From positions 1 through 64,000 of the forward strand of contig JBPCMS010000012.1 in the NCBI GenBank assembly GCA_051002015.1: 64,000 nucleotides of DNA, read 5' to 3'. The stretch's first letter is position 1. Each line of letters begins with the position of its first letter. A program made the translations under genes and the position numbers. Positions 1 to 7,642 of this stretch are shown here, piece after piece. The notes under the pieces are model-generated. The model saw only the letters and a list, made by a program, of their open reading frames with translations. It did no database searches and was not told the DNA's origin. This stretch comes from JACDBE01 sp051002015. GTDB lineage: Bacteria > Actinomycetota > Acidimicrobiia > Spongiisociales > UBA5794.

Positions 1-131
1 CGGCCAAGGAGGCGTTCGCCACCGGGCGCAACGTCGGCGATGTCGTGGTGGAGAAGGGGTGGCTCAGCGCCGATCAGGTGGCCGAGCTGCTCGATCTGGA
101 GCGCATGACGCAAGGCGGAATCATCGATTAG
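1..131 (+). CDS. Fumarase/aspartase superfamily lyase, C-terminal end (partial)
   Basis: Only the last 42 codons are present, read from base 3 and ending with TAG at 129-131. The segment GRNVGDVVVEKGWLSADQVA followed by LLDLERMT matches the small C-terminal domain of class II fumarate hydratases and aspartate ammonia-lyases, where a helix-rich cap ends in a LD-x-x-x-MT motif. The ending is closest to actinobacterial fumarases (fumC, fumarate to malate in the TCA cycle), but aspartase cannot be excluded without the catalytic domain, which lies outside the window. A repeat cluster follows the stop codon. Confidence 0.7.
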   Translation, partial: AKEAFATGRNVGDVVVEKGWLSADQVAELLDLERMTQGGIID

Positions 132-147
132 AGGGCTGGTTCCGGCG

Positions 148-469
148 AACCTAAGGTTCCTACGTGTCGCGGTGACACGCGATCCGCTGATGTTGAACGA
201 GCGGCGGTCGTTTGCGGCGAACCTAAGGTTCTGCGTACCCCTGGCGATGCCTAATCCGCTGAAGTTCGGCGAGAGGGTGACACGGCGCCCAGTGCGGCGA
301 ACCTAAGGTTGCTGGGTGTCGCCACGACACGTGATCCGCTGATGTTGAACCTGAGGTTGCTGGGTGTCGCCATGACACGTAATCCGCTGATGTTGAACGA
401 GCGGCGGCCCTTTGCGGCGAACCTAAGGTTCTGCGTACCCCTGGCGATGCCTAATCCGCTGAAGTTCGG
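148..469 (+). repeat. Palindromic repeat cluster R1 (three type A and two type B units)
   Basis: The gap between the lyase stop and fabI holds five units of a dispersed repeat family. Each unit starts with the 11-bp palindrome AACCTNAGGTT, continues with a 22-bp core, and ends with ATCCGCTGATGTT (type A) or ATCCGCTGAAGTTCGG (type B). Type A units lie at 148-198, 300-350 and 348-398 and have the core stem GTGTCG/CGACAC. Type B units lie at 220-269 and 420-469 and have a GTACCCCTGGCG core. A type A, a 21-bp linker and a type B form a composite that occurs twice (148-269 and 348-469). The last unit ends 50 bp before the fabI start. Confidence 0.9.
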
Positions 470-519
470 TGAGCGGGCCACCTAGGCTGCCCGCTCCCGG
501 CGAGGAGAGGGAGCTCCGC

Positions 520-1323
520 GTGCTGCTCCAAGGCAAGCGACTGGTCATCACCGGTGTTCTTACGGACGACTCGATCGCCTGGCACACCGCCCGGATCGCC
601 CTGGAGCAGGGGGCCTCGCTGGTGCTCACCGGGTTCGGCCGTGGGCTCCGGCTCACCGAGCGGGCGGCGCAGCGGCTCCCCGCCCCGGTCGACGTGCTCG
701 AGCTCGACATCAACGACCCCGCCCACATGGAGGCGCTGGTCGCCGATCTGGAGGAGCGATGGGGAGCGGTGGACGGCGCCCTTCACGCCATCGCCTTCGC
801 CCCCGACGACGCGCTGGGGGGCAACTTCCTGAGGACCCCGGCATCCTCGGCCAGCACCGCCTTCCTCACCTCGGCCTTCAGCTACAAGACGCTGGCGGTG
901 GGGCTCCGCCCGCTGCTGGTGGCCGCAGGCGGCGGATCGCTGGTGACCCTCGACTTCGACAACACCCAGGCCTGGCCCGCGTACGACTGGATGGGGGTGG
1001 CCAAGGCGGCGCTGCAGGCGGTGACCCGATACCTGGCCCGCGACCTGGGGGCCGACCGTATCAGGGTCAACGCTGTCTCGGCGGGACCGTTGAGCACCAT
1101 CGCCGCCAAGGGGATCCCGGGGTTCGGCCGGTTCGACGCGGTGTGGCAGGAGCGAGCCCCGCTCGGCTGGGACGCCGGGGACCCAACCCCGGTGGCGCAG
1201 ATGGTGGCGGTGCTGCTCTCCGACTGGGCACCGGCGACCAGTGGCGAGGTGGTCCACGTCGACGGCGGCTTCCACGCCATCGCCGCCTCGGCCGGCGCCG
1301 GGGACGACACCACCGAAGCCTGA
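520..1323 (+). CDS. fabI: InhA/FabI-like enoyl-[acyl-carrier-protein] reductase
   Basis: Predicted NADH-dependent enoyl-ACP reductase, the last reductive step of type II fatty acid elongation, in the cytoplasm. The 267-residue protein aligns by eye over its whole length with mycobacterial InhA: an N-terminal GKRLVITG strand with the atypical SDR glycine motif, a NADH-binding LELDINDP segment, and a PAYDWMGVAK motif giving the catalytic Tyr155-x6-Lys162 pair. The ending GEVVHVDGGFH is also typical. The GTG at 520 is chosen because GAGGAGAGGG lies just upstream; an in-frame ATG at 469 would place the start inside the repeat cluster. The substrate chain length cannot be read from sequence. Confidence 0.82.
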   Translation: MLLQGKRLVITGVLTDDSIAWHTARIALEQGASLVLTGFGRGLRLTERAAQRLPAPVDVLELDINDPAHMEALVADLEERWGAVDGALHAIAFAPDDALGGNFLRTPASSASTAFLTSAFSYKTLAVGLRPLLVAAGGGSLVTLDFDNTQAWPAYDWMGVAKAALQAVTRYLARDLGADRIRVNAVSAGPLSTIAAKGIPGFGRFDAVWQERAPLGWDAGDPTPVAQMVAVLLSDWAPATSGEVVHVDGGFHAIAASAGAGDDTTEA

Positions 1324-1406
1324 CCCGCCCCCGGCTCCGGTGGATTCCGTCGTGCACCGGGACTCGATGACCGGTGTTCGACGGAGCCGGCGGTAACCTC
1401 GGGTCA

Positions 1407-2414
1407 ATGGCCCGGGTGCTGCTGCTGTTCGGGGGACGCTCGGCCGAGCACGAGGTGTCGTGCGTGTCGGCCGCCGCCGTCCGTGACGCCCTCACTGAGG
1501 GCGGCCACGAGGTCATCGCCGTCGGCATCGATCGTTCCGGGCGCTGGTGGTACCCACCGGCGGGCGCCGCCGAGCCGACCGCCTCGGGCGAGCCGGTGTC
1601 GGTGCGGGTCCCGGACGGCACCCTCGACATCGGGGGCACCATGGTCGGCTTCGACGTGGTGTTCCCCGTCCTCCACGGGCCGTTCGGCGAGGACGGCACC
1701 GTCCAGGGGCTGTTCGAGATGTGCGGCGTCCCCTACGTCGGCTGCCGGGTGACGGCGTCGGCGCTGGCGATGGACAAGGACCTGGCCAAGCAGATCGCCG
1801 TCTCAGCCGGGATCCCGGTGACCAGGTGGCGGGTGGTGCGCAGCATCGACCTCGACGACCCGCAGCGGGTCGCGGACGACATCATCGGCGACCTGGGGCT
1901 CCCCGTCTTCGTCAAGCCGGCCGCCCTGGGATCCAGCGTCGGTGTCACCCGCTGCGAGTCCGACCTGGAGATCAAGGACGGGCTGCTCGCCGCCCTCGGC
2001 CACGGTGACAAGGTGGTCGTCGAGGAGCAGATCCAGGGGCGCGAGATCGAGGTGGCGGTGCTCGACGGCCCCCGGGCCTCGGTCCCCGGCGAGATCGTCC
2101 TCGAGCACGGCTGGTACGACTACGACGCCAAATACCGCGACGAGACCAGCCGCTTCGTCGCCCCCGCCCCCATGTCCGCGGGGCGGGCCGCCGAGGTGCG
2201 GGAGCTGGCGCGCCGGGCGTTCACGGCCCTGGAGTGCCGGGGCCTGGCCCGGGTCGACTTCTTCTTCGAGGAGGCGGGGCGCGGGTTCATCCTCAACGAG
2301 GTCAACACCATGCCCGGATTCACCCCGATCTCGGGGTTCCCGAAGATGTGGATGGCCAGCGGGATGACCTATCCCGAGCTGTGCGACGAGCTGGTCCAGG
2401 CCGCCCTGAGCTGA
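1407..2414 (+). CDS. ddl: D-alanine--D-alanine ligase
   Basis: ATP-grasp ligase that joins two D-alanines for the peptidoglycan stem peptide. The 335-residue protein has the N-terminal LFGGRSAEHEVSCVSA motif, the central FVKPAALGSSVGVT and EIEVAVLDG stretches, and the C-terminal FILNEVNTMPGFTPIS magnesium/ATP motif, all hallmarks of Ddl. The length is typical for the family. The ATG at 1407 follows a TAACCT element at 1394-1399 with a 7-base gap and no Shine-Dalgarno sequence, so the transcript is probably leaderless. An in-frame ATG at 1374 is less likely. Confidence 0.95.
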   Translation: MARVLLLFGGRSAEHEVSCVSAAAVRDALTEGGHEVIAVGIDRSGRWWYPPAGAAEPTASGEPVSVRVPDGTLDIGGTMVGFDVVFPVLHGPFGEDGTVQGLFEMCGVPYVGCRVTASALAMDKDLAKQIAVSAGIPVTRWRVVRSIDLDDPQRVADDIIGDLGLPVFVKPAALGSSVGVTRCESDLEIKDGLLAALGHGDKVVVEEQIQGREIEVAVLDGPRASVPGEIVLEHGWYDYDAKYRDETSRFVAPAPMSAGRAAEVRELARRAFTALECRGLARVDFFFEEAGRGFILNEVNTMPGFTPISGFPKMWMASGMTYPELCDELVQAALS

Positions 2415-2427
2415 GCGGGGTGACGGG

Positions 2428-2661
2428 CTAGAGCCTGACCACCGGGCAGGTCAGCGTCCGGGTGATCCCTTCCACCGCCTGGATCTTGGCCACGACCAGC
2501 TTGCCCAACGAGTCGACGTCGTCGGCCTGGGCATGGACCACGGCGTCGTAAGGTCCGGTGACCGCCTCCGCCGAGGTCACGCCTTCGATCGCGGCGATGG
2601 CGGTGGCGACCGCTGCGGCCTTGCCGACCTCGGTATGGATGAGCACGTAGGCCTCGACCAT
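2428..2661 (-). CDS. Stand-alone Lrp/AsnC ligand-binding (RAM) domain protein
   Basis: A 77-residue protein consisting only of the RAM (regulation of amino acid metabolism) fold found at the C-terminus of Lrp/AsnC regulators. It starts MVEAYVLIHTEVGKAAAVA and has the GVTSAEAVTGPYDAVVHAQA strand-turn-strand that builds the oligomeric effector pocket. There is no helix-turn-helix, so it probably binds a small ligand or a partner regulator rather than DNA. It lies tail-to-tail with ddl, 14 bp away. Similar single-domain proteins lie near ddl in other actinobacteria. The ligand is unknown. Confidence 0.8.
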   Translation of the reverse strand: MVEAYVLIHTEVGKAAAVATAIAAIEGVTSAEAVTGPYDAVVHAQADDVDSLGKLVVAKIQAVEGITRTLTCPVVRL

Positions 2662-2732
2662 GGAGATCCTCCAATGGGGGGTGACGGGGTGGCGATGCCC
2701 CGATCTTACCGACCGCCCCCGTTGGTCGGCTC

Positions 2733-2760
2733 AGAGCGAGCGCGGATAGGCGCTCGCTCT
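2733..2760 (-). terminator. Perfect 11-bp inverted repeat
   Basis: AGAGCGAGCGC (2733-2743) and GCGCTCGCTCT (2750-2760) form a perfect 11-bp stem with a 6-base loop. It lies downstream of the leftward rpmB-cold-shock pair and could end that transcript, although no T-tract follows on the minus strand. It could equally be a binding site upstream of the AsnC-like gene. Confidence 0.4.
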
Positions 2761-2773
2761 TGCGCCGTTGTTG

Positions 2774-2859
2774 ATGGCTCTTCGGCTGACGCCTCATCGC
2801 GGTGCGGTTGGGGACCCCAGCCCCAACCGCCGAGTCTCCTTCTATCGGCGGAGCCTCTT
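2774..2859 (+). repeat. Second repeat family, copy 1
   Basis: A 61-bp block starting ATGGCTCTTCGGCTGACGCC (2774-2834) is identical to the reverse complement of 60917-60977, followed by an 11-bp variable stretch and a second identical block CGGCGGAGCCTCTT (2846-2859). Inside it CGGTTGGGG and CCCCAACCG form a 9-bp stem with a 7-base loop. The right end overlaps the stop codon of the neighbouring cold-shock gene. Only two copies occur in the window, about 58 kb apart and inverted with respect to each other. Confidence 0.85.
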
Positions 2860-3067
2860 AGTATCCGTCCGAGCCGAAGCGGAGGGTGGTGGCGACGCGG
2901 TCGCCGCCGCGCTCGGCCAGCTCGAACACCACCCGTTGACCCTGGCGCAGGGTGCGGAACAGCGAGCCGTCGAGCGAGCCGGGTCGGAGCACCACCTCGG
3001 ACCGGTCGTCGCACACGATCACCCCGAAGCCGGTGACGGGGTCGTACACCTTGACGACACCCTGCAT
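2858..3067 (-). CDS. Cold-shock-domain protein
   Basis: A 69-residue single-domain protein with an OB-fold of the cold-shock type. VVKVYDPVTGFGVIVCDD carries the RNP-1-like aromatic strand (family consensus VKWFN-x-x-KGFGFI), and the C-terminal QGQRVVFELAERGGDRVATT matches the last strands. It probably binds single-stranded nucleic acid, perhaps as an RNA chaperone. Fewer aromatic residues remain than in classical CspA, so affinity may be lower. It follows rpmB in the same direction after a 4-bp gap and is probably co-transcribed. Its stop codon is partly supplied by the adjacent repeat. Confidence 0.75.
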   Translation of the reverse strand: MQGVVKVYDPVTGFGVIVCDDRSEVVLRPGSLDGSLFRTLRQGQRVVFELAERGGDRVATTLRFGSDGY

Positions 3068-3071
3068 CGGC

Positions 3072-3260
3072 TCAGGCCTTCTCGACCTTGCCGGCCTTGA
3101 TGCACGAGGTGCAGACCCGCATCCGCCTGGCGTTGGACCCGTGCTTGACCCGGATCTTCTGGATATTGGGCAGCCAGCGCTTGGACGACCGCTTGTGAGA
3201 GAAGCTCACCTGCTTGCCGACCCAAGGTTCCTTGGCGCACACTTCACATCGATACGACAA
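3072..3260 (-). CDS. rpmB: 50S ribosomal protein L28
   Basis: Large-subunit ribosomal protein L28, 62 residues, with the expected SHKRSSKRWLPNIQKIRV core that contacts 23S rRNA. It is the cysteine-containing form: CEVCAK near the N-terminus and CTSC near the C-terminus could ligate zinc. It is divergent from recG with a 93-bp gap, and rpmB next to recG-rsmD-coaD is a recurring actinobacterial arrangement. The upstream AGGTCTCCCC on the minus strand supplies a purine-rich ribosome site. Confidence 0.93.
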   Translation of the reverse strand: MSYRCEVCAKEPWVGKQVSFSHKRSSKRWLPNIQKIRVKHGSNARRMRVCTSCIKAGKVEKA

Positions 3261-3353
3261 AGGGGAGACCTCCTGCGGCCGGATGGGAGTGTAACAGGAG
3301 GAGGTTCACCCTCCGATCCGGCACTGGGGGCGTCCCGGGTACGCTCCGCCGCC

Positions 3354-5534
3354 ATGACGGGACGCTCGCTGGCCTATCTCACCTCGCACGCCACCGACGA
3401 GGTCAAGGGGATCGGCCCCACCCTGGCCAAACGCCTTGAGGGGGCCGGGGTCGACAGCGTCACCGACCTCTTGCTCCACGTGCCCAGACGCTATCTCGAC
3501 CGTTCCCAGCTCTTCGACATCGCCGGGGTCCCACTGGGTGAGGAGGTGACCGTCGGCGGGGTGGTCGAGAAGATCACCACGAGGCGTCTCAGGGGCAACC
3601 GGACCATGACCGAGGCCACGGTCTCGGACGGGACCAGCCGGATCAGGGTGGTCTGGTTCAACCCCTATCTCAGGTTGGAGAAGGGGGCCGAGGTCGCCCT
3701 GTCGGGCAAGGTGGAGCTGTTCCGGGGGCGGCTGGAGATGAAGTCGCCGGACGTGGACCGGCTCGACCGCCCCGGCGAGTCGCTGGTGACCGGCCGGGTG
3801 GTCCCGGTGTACCCGGCGCTGGCCGGGATGAGCCCCACCCAGGTGCGGCGGGCGCTGGACAACGCCATGCGCCGGGCACGGCCCATCACCGAGGTCCTCC
3901 CCACCGAGATGCTCGGCCGGCTGGGGCTGGTGGGGAGGGACCGGGCGATGCTCGGGGTGCACTTCCCGGCCGAGCTGTCCGAGGTCGGCCCTGGCCGCCG
4001 CCGCCTCATCTTCGACGAGTTGTTCCGGCTCGAGGTGGCGCTGGCGATGCGCAAGCGTCGCCAGATCGAGGATGCCACCGGGGTGGCGCACACCGTCGAC
4101 GGCTCGCTGGTGACGCCCTTCCTCGATGCGCTGCCCTTCCCGCTCACCGGCGCCCAGGAGCGGTCCATCGACGAGATCACCGCCGACCTGGCCTCGCCCC
4201 ACCCGATGCACCGCCTGCTCCAGGGGGAGGTGGGGTCGGGGAAGACCGTTGTCGCCTTTGCTGCCCTGCTCACCGCCGTCCAGGGCGGCATGCAGGGGGC
4301 GGTGATGGCGCCCACCGAGGTGCTCGCCGCCCAGCACTACCTGGGGATGACCGACCTGATCGTCGAGGCGGGGATGGCCCCGCCCTCGGTCGACCCCGGT
4401 GTCGCCCCCGGCCAGGACGGGCTGTTCGCCGCACCGCCCGCCGACGGGCCGGCGGTGCGGATGGCCCTGCTCACCGGAAGGCAGGCGGCGGCCAACTTCG
4501 TTCCGGGGACGGTCCGCCCGGCGGCCGTCGCCGGTTGGATCGCAGACGGCACCGTCGACATCGTGGTCGGCACCCACGCCCTCATCCAGGAGGGCGTTGA
4601 CTTCAGCGACCTCGGGGTCGCCGTGGTCGACGAGCAGCACCGGTTCGGGGTCCATCAGCGGGTGGAGCTGCGTGAGAAGTCGGCCACCCACGACCCCGAC
4701 CTGCTGATCATGACCGCCACCCCCATCCCCCGCACCATGGCCATGACCCTGTACGGCGATCTCGACGTCTCCGTCCTCGACGAGATGCCACCGGGCCGCA
4801 TCCCGGTGGAGACCAGGCTCGTCGCCAAATCGCCCGCTGCGCTCGAGGAGGTCTACCGGCTGGTCAGGGCCGAGGTCGAGGCGGGGCGCCAGGCGTTCGT
4901 GGTGTGTCCGCTGGTCGAGGAGAGCGACAAGACCGAGGCCGCCTCCGCCGTCGCCGAGTTCGACCGGCTGCGCACCGTGTTTCCCGATCTCCGCCTCGGG
5001 CTGATCCACGGCCAGCTCCGCACCGACGAGAAGCAGGATGCCATGCACGCCATGAAGGAAGGCGCCATCGACGTTCTGGTGGCGACCACCGTGATCGAGG
5101 TGGGGATCGACATCCCCAACGCCACGGTGATGGTCATCGAGGATGCCGACCGGTTCGGGCTCAGCCAGCTCCACCAGCTCCGGGGCCGGGTGGGTCGGAG
5201 CCGGTACCGCTCCCGCTGCGTCCTGATCGCCGAGCCGACCACACCCGAGGGGGAGCAGCGGCTCGCCGCCATGGTCGCCACCACCGACGGGTTCGAGCTG
5301 GCCGAGGAGGACCTGCGCATCCGGGGTCAGGGCACCGTGTTCGGAGCCCGGCAAGCGGGGGTCAAGGACCTGCGGCTGGCCGACATCCTGCGCGACGCCG
5401 AGCTGCTGGTGACGGCGCGGGGCGAGGCCTTCGCCATGGTCGCCGCCGACCCCGAGCTGATGGACCACCCCGAGATCGCCGAAGAGGTGCGGGCCTTGCT
5501 CGGCGCAGACGTCGATTGGCTGTTCAGGAGCTGA
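3354..5534 (+). CDS. recG: ATP-dependent DNA helicase RecG
   Basis: Superfamily 2 helicase that remodels stalled forks and branched recombination intermediates. The 726-residue protein starts with a KGIGPTLAKRLEGAGV helix-hairpin-like segment and a wedge/OB domain (roughly residues 1-250). The motor domains follow: Walker A LLQGEVGSGKTVVA, the DEQH box in VVDEQHRFGVHQR, motif III MTATPIPRTMAMTLYG, and motif VI QLHQLRGRVGRSRYRS. The C-terminal FGARQAGVKDLRLAD matches RecG. The ATG at 3354 sits 8 bases after TACGCT (3340-3345), suggesting a leaderless message. The reading frame stays open further upstream, but that part overlaps rpmB and is not RecG-like. Confidence 0.95.
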   Translation: MTGRSLAYLTSHATDEVKGIGPTLAKRLEGAGVDSVTDLLLHVPRRYLDRSQLFDIAGVPLGEEVTVGGVVEKITTRRLRGNRTMTEATVSDGTSRIRVVWFNPYLRLEKGAEVALSGKVELFRGRLEMKSPDVDRLDRPGESLVTGRVVPVYPALAGMSPTQVRRALDNAMRRARPITEVLPTEMLGRLGLVGRDRAMLGVHFPAELSEVGPGRRRLIFDELFRLEVALAMRKRRQIEDATGVAHTVDGSLVTPFLDALPFPLTGAQERSIDEITADLASPHPMHRLLQGEVGSGKTVVAFAALLTAVQGGMQGAVMAPTEVLAAQHYLGMTDLIVEAGMAPPSVDPGVAPGQDGLFAAPPADGPAVRMALLTGRQAAANFVPGTVRPAAVAGWIADGTVDIVVGTHALIQEGVDFSDLGVAVVDEQHRFGVHQRVELREKSATHDPDLLIMTATPIPRTMAMTLYGDLDVSVLDEMPPGRIPVETRLVAKSPAALEEVYRLVRAEVEAGRQAFVVCPLVEESDKTEAASAVAEFDRLRTVFPDLRLGLIHGQLRTDEKQDAMHAMKEGAIDVLVATTVIEVGIDIPNATVMVIEDADRFGLSQLHQLRGRVGRSRYRSRCVLIAEPTTPEGEQRLAAMVATTDGFELAEEDLRIRGQGTVFGARQAGVKDLRLADILRDAELLVTARGEAFAMVAADPELMDHPEIAEEVRALLGADVDWLFRS

Positions 5535-5567
5535 GCGACGTAGCGTCAACCCGATGGGGACCGTCTG

Positions 5568-6119
5568 GTGAGGATCATCGCCGGGATCGCCCGCGGTCGG
5601 AGGGTGCGGGGGCCGGATGGCTGGACGACCCGACCGTTCCCCGACCGGGTCCGGGAGGCGGTGTTCTCGTCGCTGGGGGCGCTGGTCGAGGGCGCCGTCG
5701 TGCTCGACCTTTTCGCCGGCACCGGATCGCTGGGGCTGGAGGCGCTGAGCCGTGGCGCCGGGGAAACGACGTTCGTGGAGCGGGACCGCCCCGCCCTCGG
5801 GGTGCTGCACCGCAACGTCGAGGCGGTCGGGCTGGGAGGGACGATCGTCGCTGCCGACGTCGACCGGTTCGTCGCCGGTCCGCTCGGTCGCTACGACCTG
5901 GTATTCGTTGACCCTCCTTACGACCTGCCGCTAGCTTCTGTGGCGCGGATCCTCGAGGGACTGGAGCCGGCCGTGACTGACGGTGGGGTCGTCGTGGTAC
6001 ACCGGAGGCGCGGCGAGGAGCCGCCCCTCCTCGGGTCGCTCGTCTTGGCCGACCGCAGGCGCTACGGCCCTGCCGAGATCTGGCGCTTCACCATGGCCAG
6101 GGGAGCTGAGCCCTCGTGA
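5568..6119 (+). CDS. rsmD: 16S rRNA (guanine-966-N2)-methyltransferase
   Basis: S-adenosylmethionine-dependent methyltransferase of the RsmD family, acting on 16S rRNA during 30S assembly. The 183-residue protein starts MRIIAGIARGRRVRGP, a family hallmark, and has the AdoMet loop VLDLFAGTGSLGLEALSRGA and the catalytic DPPY motif in FVDPPYDLPLA. It starts at GTG 5568, 33 bp after recG, and overlaps coaD by 4 bases (GTGA), so the two are translationally coupled. The rsmD-coaD pair is conserved in actinobacteria. Confidence 0.93.
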   Translation: MRIIAGIARGRRVRGPDGWTTRPFPDRVREAVFSSLGALVEGAVVLDLFAGTGSLGLEALSRGAGETTFVERDRPALGVLHRNVEAVGLGGTIVAADVDRFVAGPLGRYDLVFVDPPYDLPLASVARILEGLEPAVTDGGVVVVHRRRGEEPPLLGSLVLADRRRYGPAEIWRFTMARGAEPS

Positions 6120-6595
6120 CCACGGCCCTCATCCCGGGGAGCTTCGATCCGCCCACCAAGGGACACCTCGACGTCATCGAGCGCTGCGTCGGCATCTTCG
6201 ACAGGGTCAGGGTGGCGGTCATCGCCAACCCGGCCAAGACCCCGCTGTTCCCCGCCGACCGGCGCATCGCCCTGCTCACCGAATGCTGCCAGGAATGGCC
6301 CACGGTCGACATCGGATCGTTCGACGGGTTGCTGGTCGAGTACGCCGACACCGCCGGCATCAAGGTCATCGTCAAGGGGCTGCGGGCCATCACCGACTTC
6401 GACTACGAGCTGCAGATGGCCCAGATGAACCGCCACCTCTCCCCGCAGATCGTCACCCTGTTCGTCGCCACCAAGGCCGAATACGGGTACCTTTCCTCTT
6501 CTCTGGTGAAACAGGTCGCCCGTCTGGGCGGCTCGGTGGATGCCCTGGTGCCTGCGCCCGTGGCCGTCGCCTTGAAGGAGGCGTTTGCGACATGA
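6116..6595 (+). CDS. coaD: Phosphopantetheine adenylyltransferase
   Basis: Catalyses the penultimate step of coenzyme A synthesis, ATP plus 4'-phosphopantetheine to dephospho-CoA. The 159-residue protein has the nucleotidyltransferase signature PGSFDPPTKGHLD with the T/HxGH motif, the VKGLRAITDFDYELQMA substrate region and the C-terminal YGYLSSSLVKQVARLGG motif (ISSS-like). The length is typical. The start is GTG overlapping the rsmD stop, and the gene overlaps the next gene by 4 bases (ATGA). Confidence 0.95.
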   Translation: MTTALIPGSFDPPTKGHLDVIERCVGIFDRVRVAVIANPAKTPLFPADRRIALLTECCQEWPTVDIGSFDGLLVEYADTAGIKVIVKGLRAITDFDYELQMAQMNRHLSPQIVTLFVATKAEYGYLSSSLVKQVARLGGSVDALVPAPVAVALKEAFAT

Positions 6596-7107
6596 CCGAC
6601 GATTCCCGGCCTGCGCCGCCTCCCGTCCCCGGCAAGATCATCGACCACATCGAGGAACTGATCGTCGCCGTCGAGGAGGCGCGGCCCGTGCCGCTCTCGC
6701 AGAGCGTGATGTTCAACCGCGACGAGTTCGTCGACCGTCTCCGCATCTTGCAGGAGGAGCTCCCCGACGAGCTGCGGGCGGCCCGCTGGATGGTCAGGCA
6801 GCGGGAGACGTACATCGCCCGCACCAACGAGAAGGCGCGCGAGGTGCTCGCCGCCGCCCAGGCACGTTCCGAGGAGCTGGTGAACGAGAGCTACATCGTC
6901 GCCGAGGCGGTCGAGGAGGCCAACCGGCTGGTGCGCAACGCCGAGAAGGAGGCGGAGCGGATCCGGCTCGAGGCCGAGGACTTCGCCGAGCAGCACCTCT
7001 CCGAGGCCGAGACCGTGCTCGGCGAGCTGCTCCGCTACGTGAGGGAGTCACGGGCCGAACTGCATCGCACCCTGCCCGCCCCGATCGAGCCGCCGCTCTC
7101 GGAGTAG
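6592..7107 (+). CDS. SepIVA/DivIVA-like coiled-coil septation protein
   Basis: A 171-residue, highly charged, mostly helical protein. Residues 13-70 contain IDHIEELIVAVEEARPVPL and RDEFVDRLRILQEELPDEL. A continuous coiled coil from about residue 70 to 155 includes an alanine/glutamate stretch resembling DivIVA and F-ATPase b subunits. Its position between coaD and yceD-rpmF-rnc-mutM-smc-ftsY matches mycobacterial Rv2927c, the homologue of SepIVA, a DivIVA-like septation factor. By that synteny it probably acts in cell division or polar envelope synthesis. Function is inferred from context and fold only; no catalytic motif is present. Confidence 0.65.
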   Translation: MTDDSRPAPPPVPGKIIDHIEELIVAVEEARPVPLSQSVMFNRDEFVDRLRILQEELPDELRAARWMVRQRETYIARTNEKAREVLAAAQARSEELVNESYIVAEAVEEANRLVRNAEKEAERIRLEAEDFAEQHLSEAETVLGELLRYVRESRAELHRTLPAPIEPPLSE

Positions 7108-7111
7108 TGTC

Positions 7112-7615
7112 GTGCCCCGATCGTCTCCGTTCGTGGTGCCCGTCGGCGAGATGCTCCGCCATCCGGGTCGGGCCAGGCCGGTGCGGATCGAGACGTCGGT
7201 CGACTGGGCGGTCGAGTTCTTCTCGGCTCGGTCCGACCCGCCGCTGCGGGCCGATCTCGGGCTGACCGCCATCCCCGGCGGGATCGTGATAAGGGGCCCG
7301 GTCGAGCTGACCATCGCCTCCACCTGTGTCCGCTGCCTGACCGAGACCGACCGCATCCACCGGGTGAAGGTCGACCAGCTCGCCGAGATCGTCGACGAGG
7401 GAGACGACGGGTACGTGCTCGCCGGGGACATGCTCGACCTGGAGCCGATCATCCGCGACGAGGTGCTGCTGGCGCTGCCGTTGCTGGCCCGCTGCGACCC
7501 GCCGTGCCGGGGACTTGGAGAGGATCCCGAAACCGGCTTGAATACCGCCGCTCCCGGGCGACGGTCCGAGTCGCCGTTTGCGATTCTCCGTGACATGCTC
7601 GACGCCGGGGATTAG
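7112..7615 (+). CDS. YceD/DUF177 family protein
   Basis: A 167-residue member of the DUF177 family that precedes rpmF in most bacteria. Family members are linked to 23S rRNA accumulation and to expression of rpmF and fatty-acid genes. It has the conserved TCVRCLTETDRIHRV segment with a CxxC and a second pair in ARCDPPCRG, which could bind zinc. It starts at GTG 7112, 4 bp after the previous stop, and is followed 27 bp later by rpmF. Context supports a role in ribosome or lipid homeostasis; the exact activity is unknown. Confidence 0.85.
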   Translation: MPRSSPFVVPVGEMLRHPGRARPVRIETSVDWAVEFFSARSDPPLRADLGLTAIPGGIVIRGPVELTIASTCVRCLTETDRIHRVKVDQLAEIVDEGDDGYVLAGDMLDLEPIIRDEVLLALPLLARCDPPCRGLGEDPETGLNTAAPGRRSESPFAILRDMLDAGD

Positions 7616-7642
7616 TGGTTTCAGAGCGAGGAATGCTCCGCC

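Noticed and set aside
300..398. CRISPR-like array of 48-bp spaced repeats
   Set aside because: Adjacent A units are contiguous copies with no unique spacers, only two or three per cluster, and no cas genes are present.
3306..5810. Very long open frame on the minus strand opposite recG
   Set aside because: It is a shadow frame caused by high GC and third-position bias; composition (His/Gly/Arg/Pro) is not protein-like and recG on the plus strand is unambiguous.
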